DNA from: Ferruginibacter sp. | GTDB taxonomy: Bacteria > Bacteroidota > Bacteroidia > Chitinophagales > Chitinophagaceae | NCBI GenBank assembly: GCA_013141115.1 | Contig: JABFRP010000002.1 | Location: 2,406,647-2,470,646 of the forward strand | Direction of reading: 5' to 3' | Length of the DNA: 64,000 nucleotides | Program-made: the position numbers and the translations under genes | The notes under the pieces: generated by a model | Seen by the model: the letters and a program-made list of their open reading frames with translations, nothing else | Databases searched by the model: none | What the model was told of the DNA's origin: nothing | Part shown: positions 1-8,373 of the stretch, in pieces | Layout: every line of letters starts with the position of its first letter | How positions within the stretch are numbered: position 1 is the stretch's first letter

Positions 1-402
1 GGCGGAGAGAGTGTATTGAGTAAAGATGATGCAGATAAACTGAAGGAATTATTTGCTGTAAAAATCCCTGAATTAAATGTAACCGTAGAAGTAAAAGGTT
101 TAAGTAATGATGCACCGCCGGTGGTAGCCACAAGGCCCGAGTTTATGCGCCGCATGAAAGATATGGCAGCAATGCAAGGAGCAAGTGGCATGGGCGCATT
201 TTATGCTAATATGCCTGATGAGGTTACTTTAACTGTAAATGGTAATCATCCGGTATATAAAAATATTTTAGCAGCAGAGGTAAAAGAAAAGCAGGAAAAA
301 TTAGTTCATAATCTGGCCGATCTGGCATTACTTTCTCAAGGCTTATTAAAAGGAAACAGCTTAACTGATTTTATAAACAGAAGTGTGGAATTGATGAGTT
401 AG
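1..402 (+). CDS. htpG: Molecular chaperone HtpG (Hsp90), C-terminal fragment
   Basis: This is the 3' end of the Hsp90 chaperone HtpG, an ATP-dependent cytosolic protein-folding dimer. The reading frame is open to base 1, so the gene begins outside the window, and the TTG at 16 is internal. The visible ~133 residues match the C-terminal dimerisation region: a stretch containing RPEFMRRMKDM, then NHPVYKNIL, and a closing helix LADLALLSQGLL. The ATPase and middle domains are not in view. A strong hairpin terminator follows at 432-464. Identification rests on recognising the family's C-terminal pattern. Confidence 0.85.
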   Translation, partial: GGESVLSKDDADKLKELFAVKIPELNVTVEVKGLSNDAPPVVATRPEFMRRMKDMAAMQGASGMGAFYANMPDEVTLTVNGNHPVYKNILAAEVKEKQEKLVHNLADLALLSQGLLKGNSLTDFINRSVELMS

Positions 403-431
403 TAGTTAGCTGATTGAAGGATATTTTATTG

Positions 432-464
432 AAGAGGATCGTTCTAAAACGATCCTCTTTTTAT
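432..464 (+). terminator. Rho-independent terminator after htpG
   Basis: A perfect 12-bp stem (AAGAGGATCGTT at 432-443 and its complement at 448-459) has a four-base loop and is followed by a T-rich run. The T tract overlaps the stop codon of the convergent methyltransferase gene, so this hairpin separates the two converging transcripts. Confidence 0.9.
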
Positions 465-1132
465 TTCATTTCAAAAACAGTTGCTTCTAAATATTTCATC
501 TTTTGAGTATGGTAGATCTGCTTAAAACCAACTTCAAGTAATTCTTCTTTATACATTGGATTTACATAAATGAGTGTAATAGTTCTGGGGTTTATTTCAA
601 AGCTTTCTAAAATGTTTTCTGCCACTCCGTTTAAAATAACATCATCAAAAGGGTTGAACATAAAAATACAATCCACATCATTGGGTATTTCAAAATAAAA
701 AGCATCGTTATTAACTACTTTATATTGCAAGTTGGAAAATTTTTGTTTGGTTATTGCAAGATTTACTTCTGCAGCAATGCAAAATTCTTTAGAAAAATCG
801 ATACCTGTTACTTTATTAAAACCATGATGGGCAGCTACGCATAAAGCCCTGCCTTTGCCGCAGCCAATATCTAAAAAATGTTTGTGTCCTGCATTTTTTA
901 TTTGCACAAAAATTTCTTCCAGTAAATCATAACTTGCCGGCATATAAATAGTGGAGTGATCAGTTTCTATACCCTTTTTTTCTAATGATTTTAATTCATC
1001 CGCACCTGTGGTATTAATGCCGTATTTTTTTTCGCCCTTAATTTCCTGAGATAAAATATGCGCTGCAATTTTTATGTTCCAGTTAAAGGCTAAGTAAAAA
1101 AAATATTTTATGAAAGTAAAAGGTTTCATCAT
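461..1132 (-). CDS. Class I SAM-dependent methyltransferase
   Basis: A 223-residue protein with a class I methyltransferase fold. The SAM-binding motif I reads FLDIGCGKGRA near residues 86-96. An acidic residue ends the next strand (VTGIDFS), and a later motif VDCIFMFNPFDD resembles the family's motif IV. The substrate is unknown. The N-terminal ~25 residues are hydrophobic and aromatic, which could be a membrane-associating helix. Its start overlaps the recJ stop by 4 bases (ATGA), so it is probably cotranscribed and translationally coupled with recJ. Nothing in the sequence says whether it acts on a small molecule, lipid or macromolecule. Confidence 0.75.
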   Translation of the reverse strand: MMKPFTFIKYFFYLAFNWNIKIAAHILSQEIKGEKKYGINTTGADELKSLEKKGIETDHSTIYMPASYDLLEEIFVQIKNAGHKHFLDIGCGKGRALCVAAHHGFNKVTGIDFSKEFCIAAEVNLAITKQKFSNLQYKVVNNDAFYFEIPNDVDCIFMFNPFDDVILNGVAENILESFEINPRTITLIYVNPMYKEELLEVGFKQIYHTQKMKYLEATVFEMK

Positions 1133-2832
1133 TCCGATAATCTTATATCAATAACTTTTAGTTGCAGAGTAGTGGTGCCATTCCATTCATTTTCGTCAAT
1201 GGTAAATACTACATCAACCGGTTTTTGCAATTGCAGTAAATAAAATTTTGTGGCCATATTAAATCCAATACCCGTAAATGTGGTGTTATCTTGTTTAACT
1301 ACAAAACGAATATGCAATTCCTTTACAATTTTAGAATAACCGGTATCCCAAACATTTTTGGCTATAAAAACCGGCCGCATGTTTTCGGGGCCAAATGGTT
1401 CCATCTGGCTAATGATGTTGTAAAAAGAAGCATTGATGTTTGCAAAAGAAACGGGGCTGTCAATAATAATTTCAGGTATTAATAAATGTGGCTCAATTGT
1501 AGCGGCAACTACGGCTTCAAATTTATCAGTAAATGCAGTTACATTTTCTGGTAGTAAAGACATGCCAGCTGCAGCAAAATGTCCACCATAGCCCAATAAA
1601 TATTCACGGCAGGCATGTATAGCTTCGTATAAATTAAATCCAGGTACGCTTCTGGCACTACCGGCGGCAACTTCACCACTTTGTGTAAGTACAACAGTAG
1701 GTCTGTAATATTTTTCAATCATCCGGCTGGCAACAATACCCACTACACCTTTATGCCAGTGATCTTTAAAAACAACAGTTGTTTTTTTGTTTATTAGTTT
1801 TTCATCTGCATCAATTATTGCAAGTGCTTCTTCAGTTATACTGCTGTCTGCTTCTTTACGGTCGCTGTTATCACTGTGCAGCATTTCTGCAAATGCCAAT
1901 GCTTTTTCATATTCCGGCTCTACAAATAATTGCACCGCTTTTCTGGCATCATCCATTCTGCCTGCAGCATTTACACGTGGGGCTATTACAAATACAACAT
2001 TGTTGATGGATAATTTTTTTTGTATACCTCCTAAATGTATTAATGCTTTTATACCCGGATTAGGGTTGGTGTTAATTTTTTCTAATCCGTAAAAAGCCAT
2101 GATTCTGTTCTCTCCCGTCATGGGCACAATGTCTGCTGCAATGGCTGTGGCAACTAAATCAAGGTAACAATAATAATGTTCTTCTTCAATATTAAAATGT
2201 TGGGCTAATGCAGTAATTAATTTAAAGCCAACACCACAACCACACAATTCTTTATAAGGGTAATTGCAATCTTTTTGTTTGGGATTAAGAATGGCAACAG
2301 CATCAGGAATTATATCATCAGGCAAATGATGATCGCAAATGATAAAATCAATGCCCAGTGTTTTAGCATAAGCAATTAAATCCACCGATTTAATACCGCA
2401 GTCTAAAGAGATGATTAAAGTAAAATTATTTGCTGCGGCAAAGTCAATCCCCATTTTACTTACACCGTACCCTTCTCGGTAGCGGTGCGGTATATAAAAA
2501 TCTAAAAGAGAGGCATCGTAAATCTTGTTTAAAAACTGGTACATAACCGCCACGCTTGTGGTGCCATCCACATCATAATCACCAAATACTAAAACTTTTT
2601 CTTTTTTTTCAAAAGCTGTAGTAATACGTTGTACAGCTTTATCCATATCTTTCATCAGCCATGCATCGTGTAAGCCGGTTAGTTGTGGCCGAAAATATTC
2701 TTTTGCTTTTTCAAAATTATCAATACCTCTTTCAACCAAAATATCGCAAATGGTTTTGTTAATTTTAAGCGACTGCTGCAAAGCTTCCGCCTTACTCTTT
2801 TCGGCCTGTAGTATATTCCATCTTTTTTCCAT
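1129..2832 (-). CDS. recJ: Single-stranded-DNA-specific 5'-3' exonuclease RecJ
   Basis: RecJ degrades single-stranded DNA 5' to 3' in RecF-pathway recombination and mismatch repair. The 567-residue length is normal for the family. Seen motifs are GDYDVDG at residues 84-90 (metal binding), SLDCG near 142-146, the DHH signature at 167-169, a DHHA1-type GGHFAAAG motif near residue 415, and a C-terminal OB-like domain. All the catalytic signatures I can check are intact. It sits downstream of the polyprenyl synthase with no spacer (stop at 2833, start at 2832) and overlaps the methyltransferase start, so the three genes look like one minus-strand operon. Confidence 0.95.
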   Translation of the reverse strand: MEKRWNILQAEKSKAEALQQSLKINKTICDILVERGIDNFEKAKEYFRPQLTGLHDAWLMKDMDKAVQRITTAFEKKEKVLVFGDYDVDGTTSVAVMYQFLNKIYDASLLDFYIPHRYREGYGVSKMGIDFAAANNFTLIISLDCGIKSVDLIAYAKTLGIDFIICDHHLPDDIIPDAVAILNPKQKDCNYPYKELCGCGVGFKLITALAQHFNIEEEHYYCYLDLVATAIAADIVPMTGENRIMAFYGLEKINTNPNPGIKALIHLGGIQKKLSINNVVFVIAPRVNAAGRMDDARKAVQLFVEPEYEKALAFAEMLHSDNSDRKEADSSITEEALAIIDADEKLINKKTTVVFKDHWHKGVVGIVASRMIEKYYRPTVVLTQSGEVAAGSARSVPGFNLYEAIHACREYLLGYGGHFAAAGMSLLPENVTAFTDKFEAVVAATIEPHLLIPEIIIDSPVSFANINASFYNIISQMEPFGPENMRPVFIAKNVWDTGYSKIVKELHIRFVVKQDNTTFTGIGFNMATKFYLLQLQKPVDVVFTIDENEWNGTTTLQLKVIDIRLSE

Positions 2833-3795
2833 TTAATATTTTCTGTCAGTAGTATAACGTACTAATTGCTCTAATGCCTTTCTCACAGCCCCCTCTTCAA
2901 ATTCGTATAAAATATGTAATGCCTCATCTCTGTACTGGTTCATCTTTTCTGCAGCATAAGCAATGCCTCCGGCAGCCACTACTGTATCAATAACAATTTT
3001 TACTTTTTGGGGGTCTTTGTTTTCATTTTTAATAATATAGATAAGTTCTCTTCTTTTTTTAGCTTCTATTTTATTTAGTGTATAGATGAGTGGGAGGGTA
3101 AGTTTTTTCTCTTTAATATCATTGCCGGTAGGTTTGCCAATATCTTCTTTTCCATAATCAAAAAGATCATCTTTAATTTGAAAAGCTATACCGGCTTTTT
3201 CTCCAAATAATTTCATTTTTTCTGTTACCGCTTTATCTTTACTAGTGCTGTATGCACCAACTGCACAAGCTGAAGAAAGAAGGGAAGCGGTTTTATTTTT
3301 TATTATTTCAAAATAAATATCTTCTTCCAGGTTAAGTTTTCTGGATTTTTCTATTTGCAATAACTCACCTTCGCTCATTTGTTTTACTGCTTCGGAAAGA
3401 ATGTGTAAATGTTCAAAATCATCGTTAGATGTAGATAATAAAAGACCTTTAGAAAGCAGGTAATCACCTACTAAAACGGCTATTTTATTTTTCCAAATAG
3501 CATTAATGGAAAAAAAACCTCTTCGTTCCAGCGATTCATCAACCACATCATCATGCACTAATGTTGCTGTGTGCAGTAATTCCACAAGTGCTGCGGCTCT
3601 ATAGGTGCTTTCGTTAATATTTCCATGTAATTTTGCGCTTAAAAAAACAAACATTGGCCTCATCTGTTTACCCTTTCGCTTAATGATGTATTTCATTATT
3701 CTATCCAGTAAAGGTGTGCTGCTTTTAACAGCACAGGCAAATTTTTTCTCAAAGGTGGTCAGCTCCTCTCCAATAATGTCAGTTACAAATTTCAT
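2833..3795 (-). CDS. Trans-polyprenyl diphosphate synthase (IspB/heptaprenyl type)
   Basis: This enzyme condenses isopentenyl diphosphate onto an allylic diphosphate to make the long polyprenyl chain used for menaquinone side chains. Both aspartate-rich motifs are present: HDDVVDES (DDVVD at residues 82-86) and FQIKDDLFD (DDLFD at 209-213). An upstream GKQMRP substrate-binding patch is also present. I chose the ATG at 3795 (MKFVTDIIGEEL), the usual beginning of Bacteroidota members. An in-frame ATG at 3822 adds nine residues that do not look conserved. Product chain length cannot be read from the sequence. It is probably first in an operon with recJ and the methyltransferase. Confidence 0.9.
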   Translation of the reverse strand: MKFVTDIIGEELTTFEKKFACAVKSSTPLLDRIMKYIIKRKGKQMRPMFVFLSAKLHGNINESTYRAAALVELLHTATLVHDDVVDESLERRGFFSINAIWKNKIAVLVGDYLLSKGLLLSTSNDDFEHLHILSEAVKQMSEGELLQIEKSRKLNLEEDIYFEIIKNKTASLLSSACAVGAYSTSKDKAVTEKMKLFGEKAGIAFQIKDDLFDYGKEDIGKPTGNDIKEKKLTLPLIYTLNKIEAKKRRELIYIIKNENKDPQKVKIVIDTVVAAGGIAYAAEKMNQYRDEALHILYEFEEGAVRKALEQLVRYTTDRKY

Positions 3796-4000
3796 ACAGA
3801 AAATGAAGGCAATATAAGCCACTAAAAGCCCTTGTCAAACTATTTTATAAGTTTATCCGGGTAAAATAATTGAAAAATTATTATTAGGTACCAATAAATA
3901 CTTTAACTTTATTGCAACGAATTGGCTGAATATGATGTCTTTAAGTCTTTAAAAGCAATATTTTGTGAGTAGTTGATAACTAAAATTAAATATTAAAAAA

Positions 4001-4031
4001 TTTGGTTTATAACTCTCATTCGATATTTTTG
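4001..4031 (+). promoter_or_regulatory. Bacteroidota-type promoter for the OmpA-like gene
   Basis: TTTG at 4001-4004, a 19-base spacer, then TATTTTTG at 4024-4031 exactly matches the Bacteroidota sigma consensus (TTTG, N19-21, TAnnTTTG). It lies 50 bases before the ATG at 4081. This is one of the best promoter matches in the window and suits an abundant envelope protein. Confidence 0.8.
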
Positions 4032-4080
4032 CAGTATAATAAACTCGTACACATTTAGAAATTTTATTAATCATTAAGTT

Positions 4081-5622
4081 ATGACAAGCAAAAAGTACAA
4101 ATTTTTATTAATCGCTTTTATGTTTCTCGCCATGGGTGCATTTGCACAAGTTGGTGGAAGCGGAAGCGTTTATGACTCCTCTGTAATTCCTGCTAAAAGG
4201 ATGCCACAGCAAAACGAATTCTGGAATAAATCTTACAATTTTCCAGCTAAACCACGTAATCAGTGGGAAGTAGGTGTTTCTACCGGTATTTTTACTGTGA
4301 GTGGAGACGTAAGTGCAAAAGTGTTAACTGCCCCTAATTTTGGGATACATGTTAGAAAAGCTTTTGGATACATTTTCTCTTTAAGATTACAGTACATCAA
4401 CACAGTTGCTAAAGGCCAAAACTGGTTAGCTGCTGAAAACTTCGGAAAGAATCCAGCTTGGAATGACAACCTGGCAACAGGAAAACGCTATTTTTCTCCG
4501 GAAAGGCTTAATTCTGGTGCTATAGTTTATTCTGATGGTCAAGGTAATTCAGCTCGTTCTACCACTCCTGATGTAGTTTTTTATAATTACAAAGCTAAAG
4601 TTCAGGATTTAGGTCTTCAGGGTATTTTTACCGTAAATAACATCCGTTTTCACAAGAAAAAAACTGGCATATTAATTTATGGCGGTGGTGGTATTGGTGC
4701 TACATGGTATCAAACAAAGGTAAATGCACTGGATGCTGGCGATAAGTCTTACGGTAGAACAGGTACAAATCTTTTTAACACTATAACTACTGGTACTTAC
4801 AAAAACCGTAAAGATGTATTAGATGCTTTGAAAGCAGGAATGGATAAAACTTACGAAACACCAGCAGAAAATCAAGGTGATCGTCGTCCAAAACTTGGCA
4901 AAAACACTTTGAAACCATCTGGTACTGTATTGGCTGGTGTTGCAATTAAACTAAGCAATCGTATTAATCTGGCTATTGAAGACAGATGGACATTTATTAA
5001 AGATGATTTATTAGATGGTCAACGCTGGCAGGAACATGCAACAGGTGATGCAGTTTTAACCCGTGATTTTGATTCTTATAACTATTTGTCAGTTGGTTTA
5101 AACTTTAACTTAGGTGCTAAATCTACTGAGCCATTATGGTGGTCAAATCCTTTGGATTATGCATATGATGAGTTAATGAATCACCGCAATGTTAAGATTC
5201 CTAAAATGGAATGTCCTGATGCTGATGGTGATGGTGTTTGCGATCATTTAGACAGAGAACCAAATACTCCGGCAGGTTGTCCTGTTAACACTCATGGTGT
5301 TACTGCTGATACTGATGGTGATGGTGTTCCTGATTGTAAAGATAAAGAGTTAATTACTCCAACATCTTGCCAACCAGTTGATGCTGATGGTATTGGTAAA
5401 TGCCCGGATCCAGCTTGTTGCACAACTATAGTAGATAATAAAAAACCTTGCCCTAGCGACTACCCAAGTCTTTCTTTCAAAGGTAACAGCGCTGGTTTAA
5501 GTGCAGATGCTAAAGCTATGTTAGCTACTTGTGCTGCTAAATTGAAATCAAGTCCTGATTGCAGTATTACTGTAACTGGCTACCCAGAAACTTCTAAAGC
5601 TTCTCAGGCTAATTGCCAATAG
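4081..5622 (+). CDS. OmpA-like outer-membrane protein with TSP3 repeats, ended by an in-frame amber codon
   Basis: The protein has an N-terminal signal peptide (residues 1-22, ending MGAFAQ), an outer-membrane beta-barrel-like region to about residue 370, and calcium-binding thrombospondin type 3-like repeats with DADGDGVCD and DTDGDGVPD near 380-430. A C-terminal OmpA-like peptidoglycan-binding domain begins near residue 460. Translation stops at TAG 5620-5622 inside this OmpA domain. The same frame then continues for 39 sense codons (RLEAVKTYLV and onward) to TAA at 5742, exactly what the missing half of the domain should look like. A single C-to-T change of CAG would explain it. The family normally anchors the outer membrane to peptidoglycan, and the truncated product may not bind. 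Confidence 0.8.
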   Translation: MTSKKYKFLLIAFMFLAMGAFAQVGGSGSVYDSSVIPAKRMPQQNEFWNKSYNFPAKPRNQWEVGVSTGIFTVSGDVSAKVLTAPNFGIHVRKAFGYIFSLRLQYINTVAKGQNWLAAENFGKNPAWNDNLATGKRYFSPERLNSGAIVYSDGQGNSARSTTPDVVFYNYKAKVQDLGLQGIFTVNNIRFHKKKTGILIYGGGGIGATWYQTKVNALDAGDKSYGRTGTNLFNTITTGTYKNRKDVLDALKAGMDKTYETPAENQGDRRPKLGKNTLKPSGTVLAGVAIKLSNRINLAIEDRWTFIKDDLLDGQRWQEHATGDAVLTRDFDSYNYLSVGLNFNLGAKSTEPLWWSNPLDYAYDELMNHRNVKIPKMECPDADGDGVCDHLDREPNTPAGCPVNTHGVTADTDGDGVPDCKDKELITPTSCQPVDADGIGKCPDPACCTTIVDNKKPCPSDYPSLSFKGNSAGLSADAKAMLATCAAKLKSSPDCSITVTGYPETSKASQANCQ

Positions 5623-5742
5623 AGATTAGAAGCTGTTAAAACTTACCTTGTTGAAAAAGAAGGTATCAGTGCAGACAGAATTACTACTAACTGCGAAGTT
5701 AATGGTGGCGACAAGAATACAGTTGATATAAAATCTAACTAA
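5623..5742 (+). pseudogene. Detached C-terminal end of the OmpA domain
   Basis: These 39 codons plus stop are in the same frame as the preceding OmpA-like gene, directly after its amber codon. They read like the conserved OmpA helix and strand that follow the interruption (EAVKTYLVEKEGISADRI). There is no start codon, so it is only expressed by readthrough or if the TAG is a sequencing error. Confidence 0.75.
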
Positions 5743-5779
5743 TAGAGATTTTCAAGATTCTCACTTTTTGCTCAATGAT

Positions 5780-5807
5780 AGCCCTTCCGATTTCGGGAGG
5801 GCTTTTT
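5780..5807 (+). terminator. Rho-independent terminator after the OmpA-like gene
   Basis: The hairpin arms GCCCTTCCGA and TCGGGAGGGC (one G-T pair) are followed by TTTTT. It is placed after the second stop at 5742 rather than after the amber codon, which fits the gene originally ending at 5742. Confidence 0.8.
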
Positions 5808-5913
5808 ATTGGGATATTGTAAAATATTGCTGGTTATAAATGAGGCCTGGAATCGTTGAACACTAATCATTTATCAAACTCTTAACTAGCATTTTTTGGT
5901 TATCAGTTTATTT

Positions 5914-5946
5914 ACTGGCATTTTTGACTTATTTCCTTTAATTTTG
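5914..5946 (+). promoter_or_regulatory. Candidate promoter for bamD-rpoZ
   Basis: TAATTTTG at 5939-5946 matches the Bacteroidota -7 box perfectly, 11 bases before the bamD ATG. The upstream box is weak (ACTG at 5914-5917, spacing 21). The short leader is compatible with the phylum's low reliance on Shine-Dalgarno sites. Confidence 0.5.
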
Positions 5947-5957
5947 CATTCCTTTAT

Positions 5958-6788
5958 ATGAGAGTAACAAAGATTTTATTGGCTGGGATTGTTTTACTGA
6001 TGGTAGCAACATCCTGCAATAAGTATAACAAAATATATAAGAGTAAAGACTACGATTATAAGCTCAAAATGGCAGACGAGTTTTTTGCTAAGAAGAAGTA
6101 TAAGGTAGCACAGCAGTTATACGAGGAATTATTCCCTGTGTTTAAAGGAACTGTAAAGTTTGAAGAATTGTATTATAAAGATGCCTATTGTTTTTATTAC
6201 ATGAAGGATTATTTACAGGCACAGGCATTATTTAAAGGTTTTTTAGAGGTTTTTCCTAATAGCCCTAAGGCGGAAGAAGTAGATTATTTGCATGCATATT
6301 GCTTTTACAAGCAATCGCCAAAGCTGGAGCTGGAGCAGGTAAATACTACTAAGGCAATAGGAATGATGCAGACCTTTATTAATACTCACCCCGGATCGGT
6401 ACGAAACAAGGAAGCTACAGAGATTATTGATAAGTGCAGGGCAAAACTGGAGCAAAAAGAATACCGCTCAGCAGAATTGTATTATAACCTGGGGCAATAC
6501 AGGGCAGCAGGAATTGCGTTTACTAATTTAATTAATAATTACCCTGAATCCCAAAAAGGAGAGGAGTATAAATTAAAAATTGTAAAGGCCTATTATAAGT
6601 TTGCAAAGCTTAGTTTTGAAGATAAACAAATTGAGCGGTATGAAAAAGTGATTAGCGAATACCAGGATTTTGCAGACAGGTACCCGGAAAGTAAATTATT
6701 GAAGGAAGCAGAAAGCTACAGTAACTTAAGTCAAAATAACATTAAAGCAATAAAAAATGAGCAAACTACGTCGTCAGTTAACCGGTAA
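5958..6788 (+). CDS. bamD: Outer-membrane assembly lipoprotein BamD
   Basis: BamD is the essential lipoprotein partner of BamA in the beta-barrel assembly machine. The 276-residue product starts with a lipoprotein signal whose lipobox ends in a Cys at residue 20 (MVATSC). Tandem tetratricopeptide-like helices follow: KKKYKVAQQLYEEL, DYLQAQALFKGFLEVFPNS, GQYRAAGIAFTNLINNYPES. The repeated 'yPeS' turns are typical of BamD. Its end overlaps rpoZ by 32 bases, an arrangement suggesting translational coupling. Confidence 0.92.
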   Translation: MRVTKILLAGIVLLMVATSCNKYNKIYKSKDYDYKLKMADEFFAKKKYKVAQQLYEELFPVFKGTVKFEELYYKDAYCFYYMKDYLQAQALFKGFLEVFPNSPKAEEVDYLHAYCFYKQSPKLELEQVNTTKAIGMMQTFINTHPGSVRNKEATEIIDKCRAKLEQKEYRSAELYYNLGQYRAAGIAFTNLINNYPESQKGEEYKLKIVKAYYKFAKLSFEDKQIERYEKVISEYQDFADRYPESKLLKEAESYSNLSQNNIKAIKNEQTTSSVNR

Positions 6789-7098
6789 TACCAATAGTTC
6801 GGTTGAACCTAAAAGTTTATTTGATATAAAACAAAAAACGGGTAATGTGTATGAATCTATTGCCATAATTGCAAAACGTGCCAACCAGATCAACATTACT
6901 GTAAAAGAAGAATTGCATAATAAACTGGAAGAATTTGCAAGCCATACAGACAGTCTGGAAGAAATTCATGAAAATAAAGAGCAGATAGAAATTTCTAAGG
7001 CTTACGAACGTATGCCTAACCCTTCTTTATTGGCTACAACCGAGTTTATGGAAGATAAAGTATACTTCCGAAGAAACGACGAAGACCTGTTTAGCTAA
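6757..7098 (+). CDS. rpoZ: RNA polymerase omega subunit family protein (RpoZ)
   Basis: A 113-residue Bacteroidota-type omega subunit. The core reads NVYESIAIIAKRANQIN near residues 28-44, the conserved segment contacting the beta-prime subunit. A divergent phylum-specific tail ending in FRRNDEDLFS follows. It overlaps the bamD 3' end by 32 bases in another frame. It is followed by a hairpin terminator at 7147-7179. Confidence 0.8.
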   Translation: MSKLRRQLTGNTNSSVEPKSLFDIKQKTGNVYESIAIIAKRANQINITVKEELHNKLEEFASHTDSLEEIHENKEQIEISKAYERMPNPSLLATTEFMEDKVYFRRNDEDLFS

Positions 7099-7146
7099 AA
7101 GCTATAAATTAGCAATATTATTAACAGAAGAAGTTATAATTTTATT

Positions 7147-7179
7147 CCCGTGCAGCATTAAGCAGTACGGGATTTTTTT
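7147..7179 (+). terminator. Hairpin terminator abutting the coaBC start codon
   Basis: The stem CCCGTGC (7147-7153) pairs with GTACGGG (7165-7171, one G-T pair), followed by a seven-T run at 7173-7179. The next base is the A of the coaBC ATG. It most simply ends bamD-rpoZ transcription. Its position means any readthrough transcript carries the hairpin directly over the coaBC translation start. Confidence 0.75.
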
Positions 7180-8373
7180 ATGCTAAAGGGAAAGAAAATT
7201 ATATTAGGTATTACGGGTAGCATAGCTGCGTATAAATCAGCGATGCTGGTAAGATTGTTAGTGAAGCAAGGAGCAGAGGTAAAAGTTATAATGACGTCTT
7301 CGGCTAAAGATTTTGTAACACCACTTTCACTGTCTACACTATCTAAAAGCGAAGTGTTAACAGACTTATCTGATAATGATACCTGGGCCAACCATGTAAT
7401 GCTGGGGCGTTGGGCCGACATAATGTTGATTGCACCTTTGAGTTGCAATTCATTAGCAAAAATGGCCAATGGTTTATGCGATAATTTATTAATGGCAGTT
7501 TATTTATCAGCTATCTGCCCCGTGGTAGTTGCGCCGGCTATGGATGAAGATATGTGGCACCATGCATCAACAAAAGATAATATCAAAAAAATTATTTCCT
7601 TTAATAACGCTGTTATACCTGTTGAAAAAGGAGAATTGGCTAGCGGGTTAGTTGGAGATGGAAGAATGGCTGAGCCGGAATCTATTGTAAACTGGCTACA
7701 GCATTTCTTTTCGAAAAAATCTGATTTAAAAGATAAAAAGATTTTAATTACCGCAGGCCCAACATACGAGGCCATTGATCCGGTTCGTTTTATTGGCAAT
7801 CATTCATCAGGTAAAATGGGAGTAGCCATAGCCGAAGAAATGAAGAAACGGGGTGCATCAGTTACACTGGTTTTAGGCCCATCAAATATATTGGTACCAG
7901 AGGGCATAGAGTTGATAAGAGTAAAATCGGCAGCTGAAATGTATGAAGCTTGTATTAGCCGGTTTGAAAATATTGATATTGCAGTAATGAGCGCTGCTGT
8001 GGCAGATTATACAGCTGCTAATATAGCAACAGAAAAAATAAAAAAGAACGATGGCAATTTTAGTATTGAGCTCACCAAAACAAAAGATATTTTAAAAACG
8101 TTAGGCGAAAAAAAGAAAACAAACCAGTTTTTGGTAGGCTTTGCTTTAGAAACTAATAATGAGAAGGAGTTTGCACTAAAAAAGCTGCAAACAAAAAATG
8201 CAGATATCATTGTTTTAAATTCTTTAAACGATGCAGGTGCCGGATTTGGGCACGACACTAACAAAATCACTATTTTTGATAAACAAGGTAATGAGTATAA
8301 GTTTGATACCAAACCTAAAACTGAAGTAGCTAAAGATATTGTAAACACTATTATTCAACTATTACATGCGTAA
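7180..8373 (+). CDS. coaBC: Bifunctional phosphopantothenoylcysteine decarboxylase / phosphopantothenate-cysteine ligase
   Basis: CoaBC catalyses two consecutive steps of coenzyme A synthesis: CTP-dependent ligation of cysteine to phosphopantothenate, and FMN-dependent decarboxylation. The N-terminal flavoprotein domain shows GITGSIAAYK (residues 10-19), the His72 region NHVMLGRWAD and the PAMDEDMW motif (119-126). The CoaB domain starts near 186 with ILITAGPTYEAIDPVR and HSSGKMG. The decarboxylase lid, ACG..G.GRM in well-studied enzymes, reads ASGLVGDGRM here (154-163), so Ser155 stands where the catalytic Cys is expected. Its 3' end overlaps the DUF4835 gene by 8 bases. Confidence 0.93.
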   Translation: MLKGKKIILGITGSIAAYKSAMLVRLLVKQGAEVKVIMTSSAKDFVTPLSLSTLSKSEVLTDLSDNDTWANHVMLGRWADIMLIAPLSCNSLAKMANGLCDNLLMAVYLSAICPVVVAPAMDEDMWHHASTKDNIKKIISFNNAVIPVEKGELASGLVGDGRMAEPESIVNWLQHFFSKKSDLKDKKILITAGPTYEAIDPVRFIGNHSSGKMGVAIAEEMKKRGASVTLVLGPSNILVPEGIELIRVKSAAEMYEACISRFENIDIAVMSAAVADYTAANIATEKIKKNDGNFSIELTKTKDILKTLGEKKKTNQFLVGFALETNNEKEFALKKLQTKNADIIVLNSLNDAGAGFGHDTNKITIFDKQGNEYKFDTKPKTEVAKDIVNTIIQLLHA

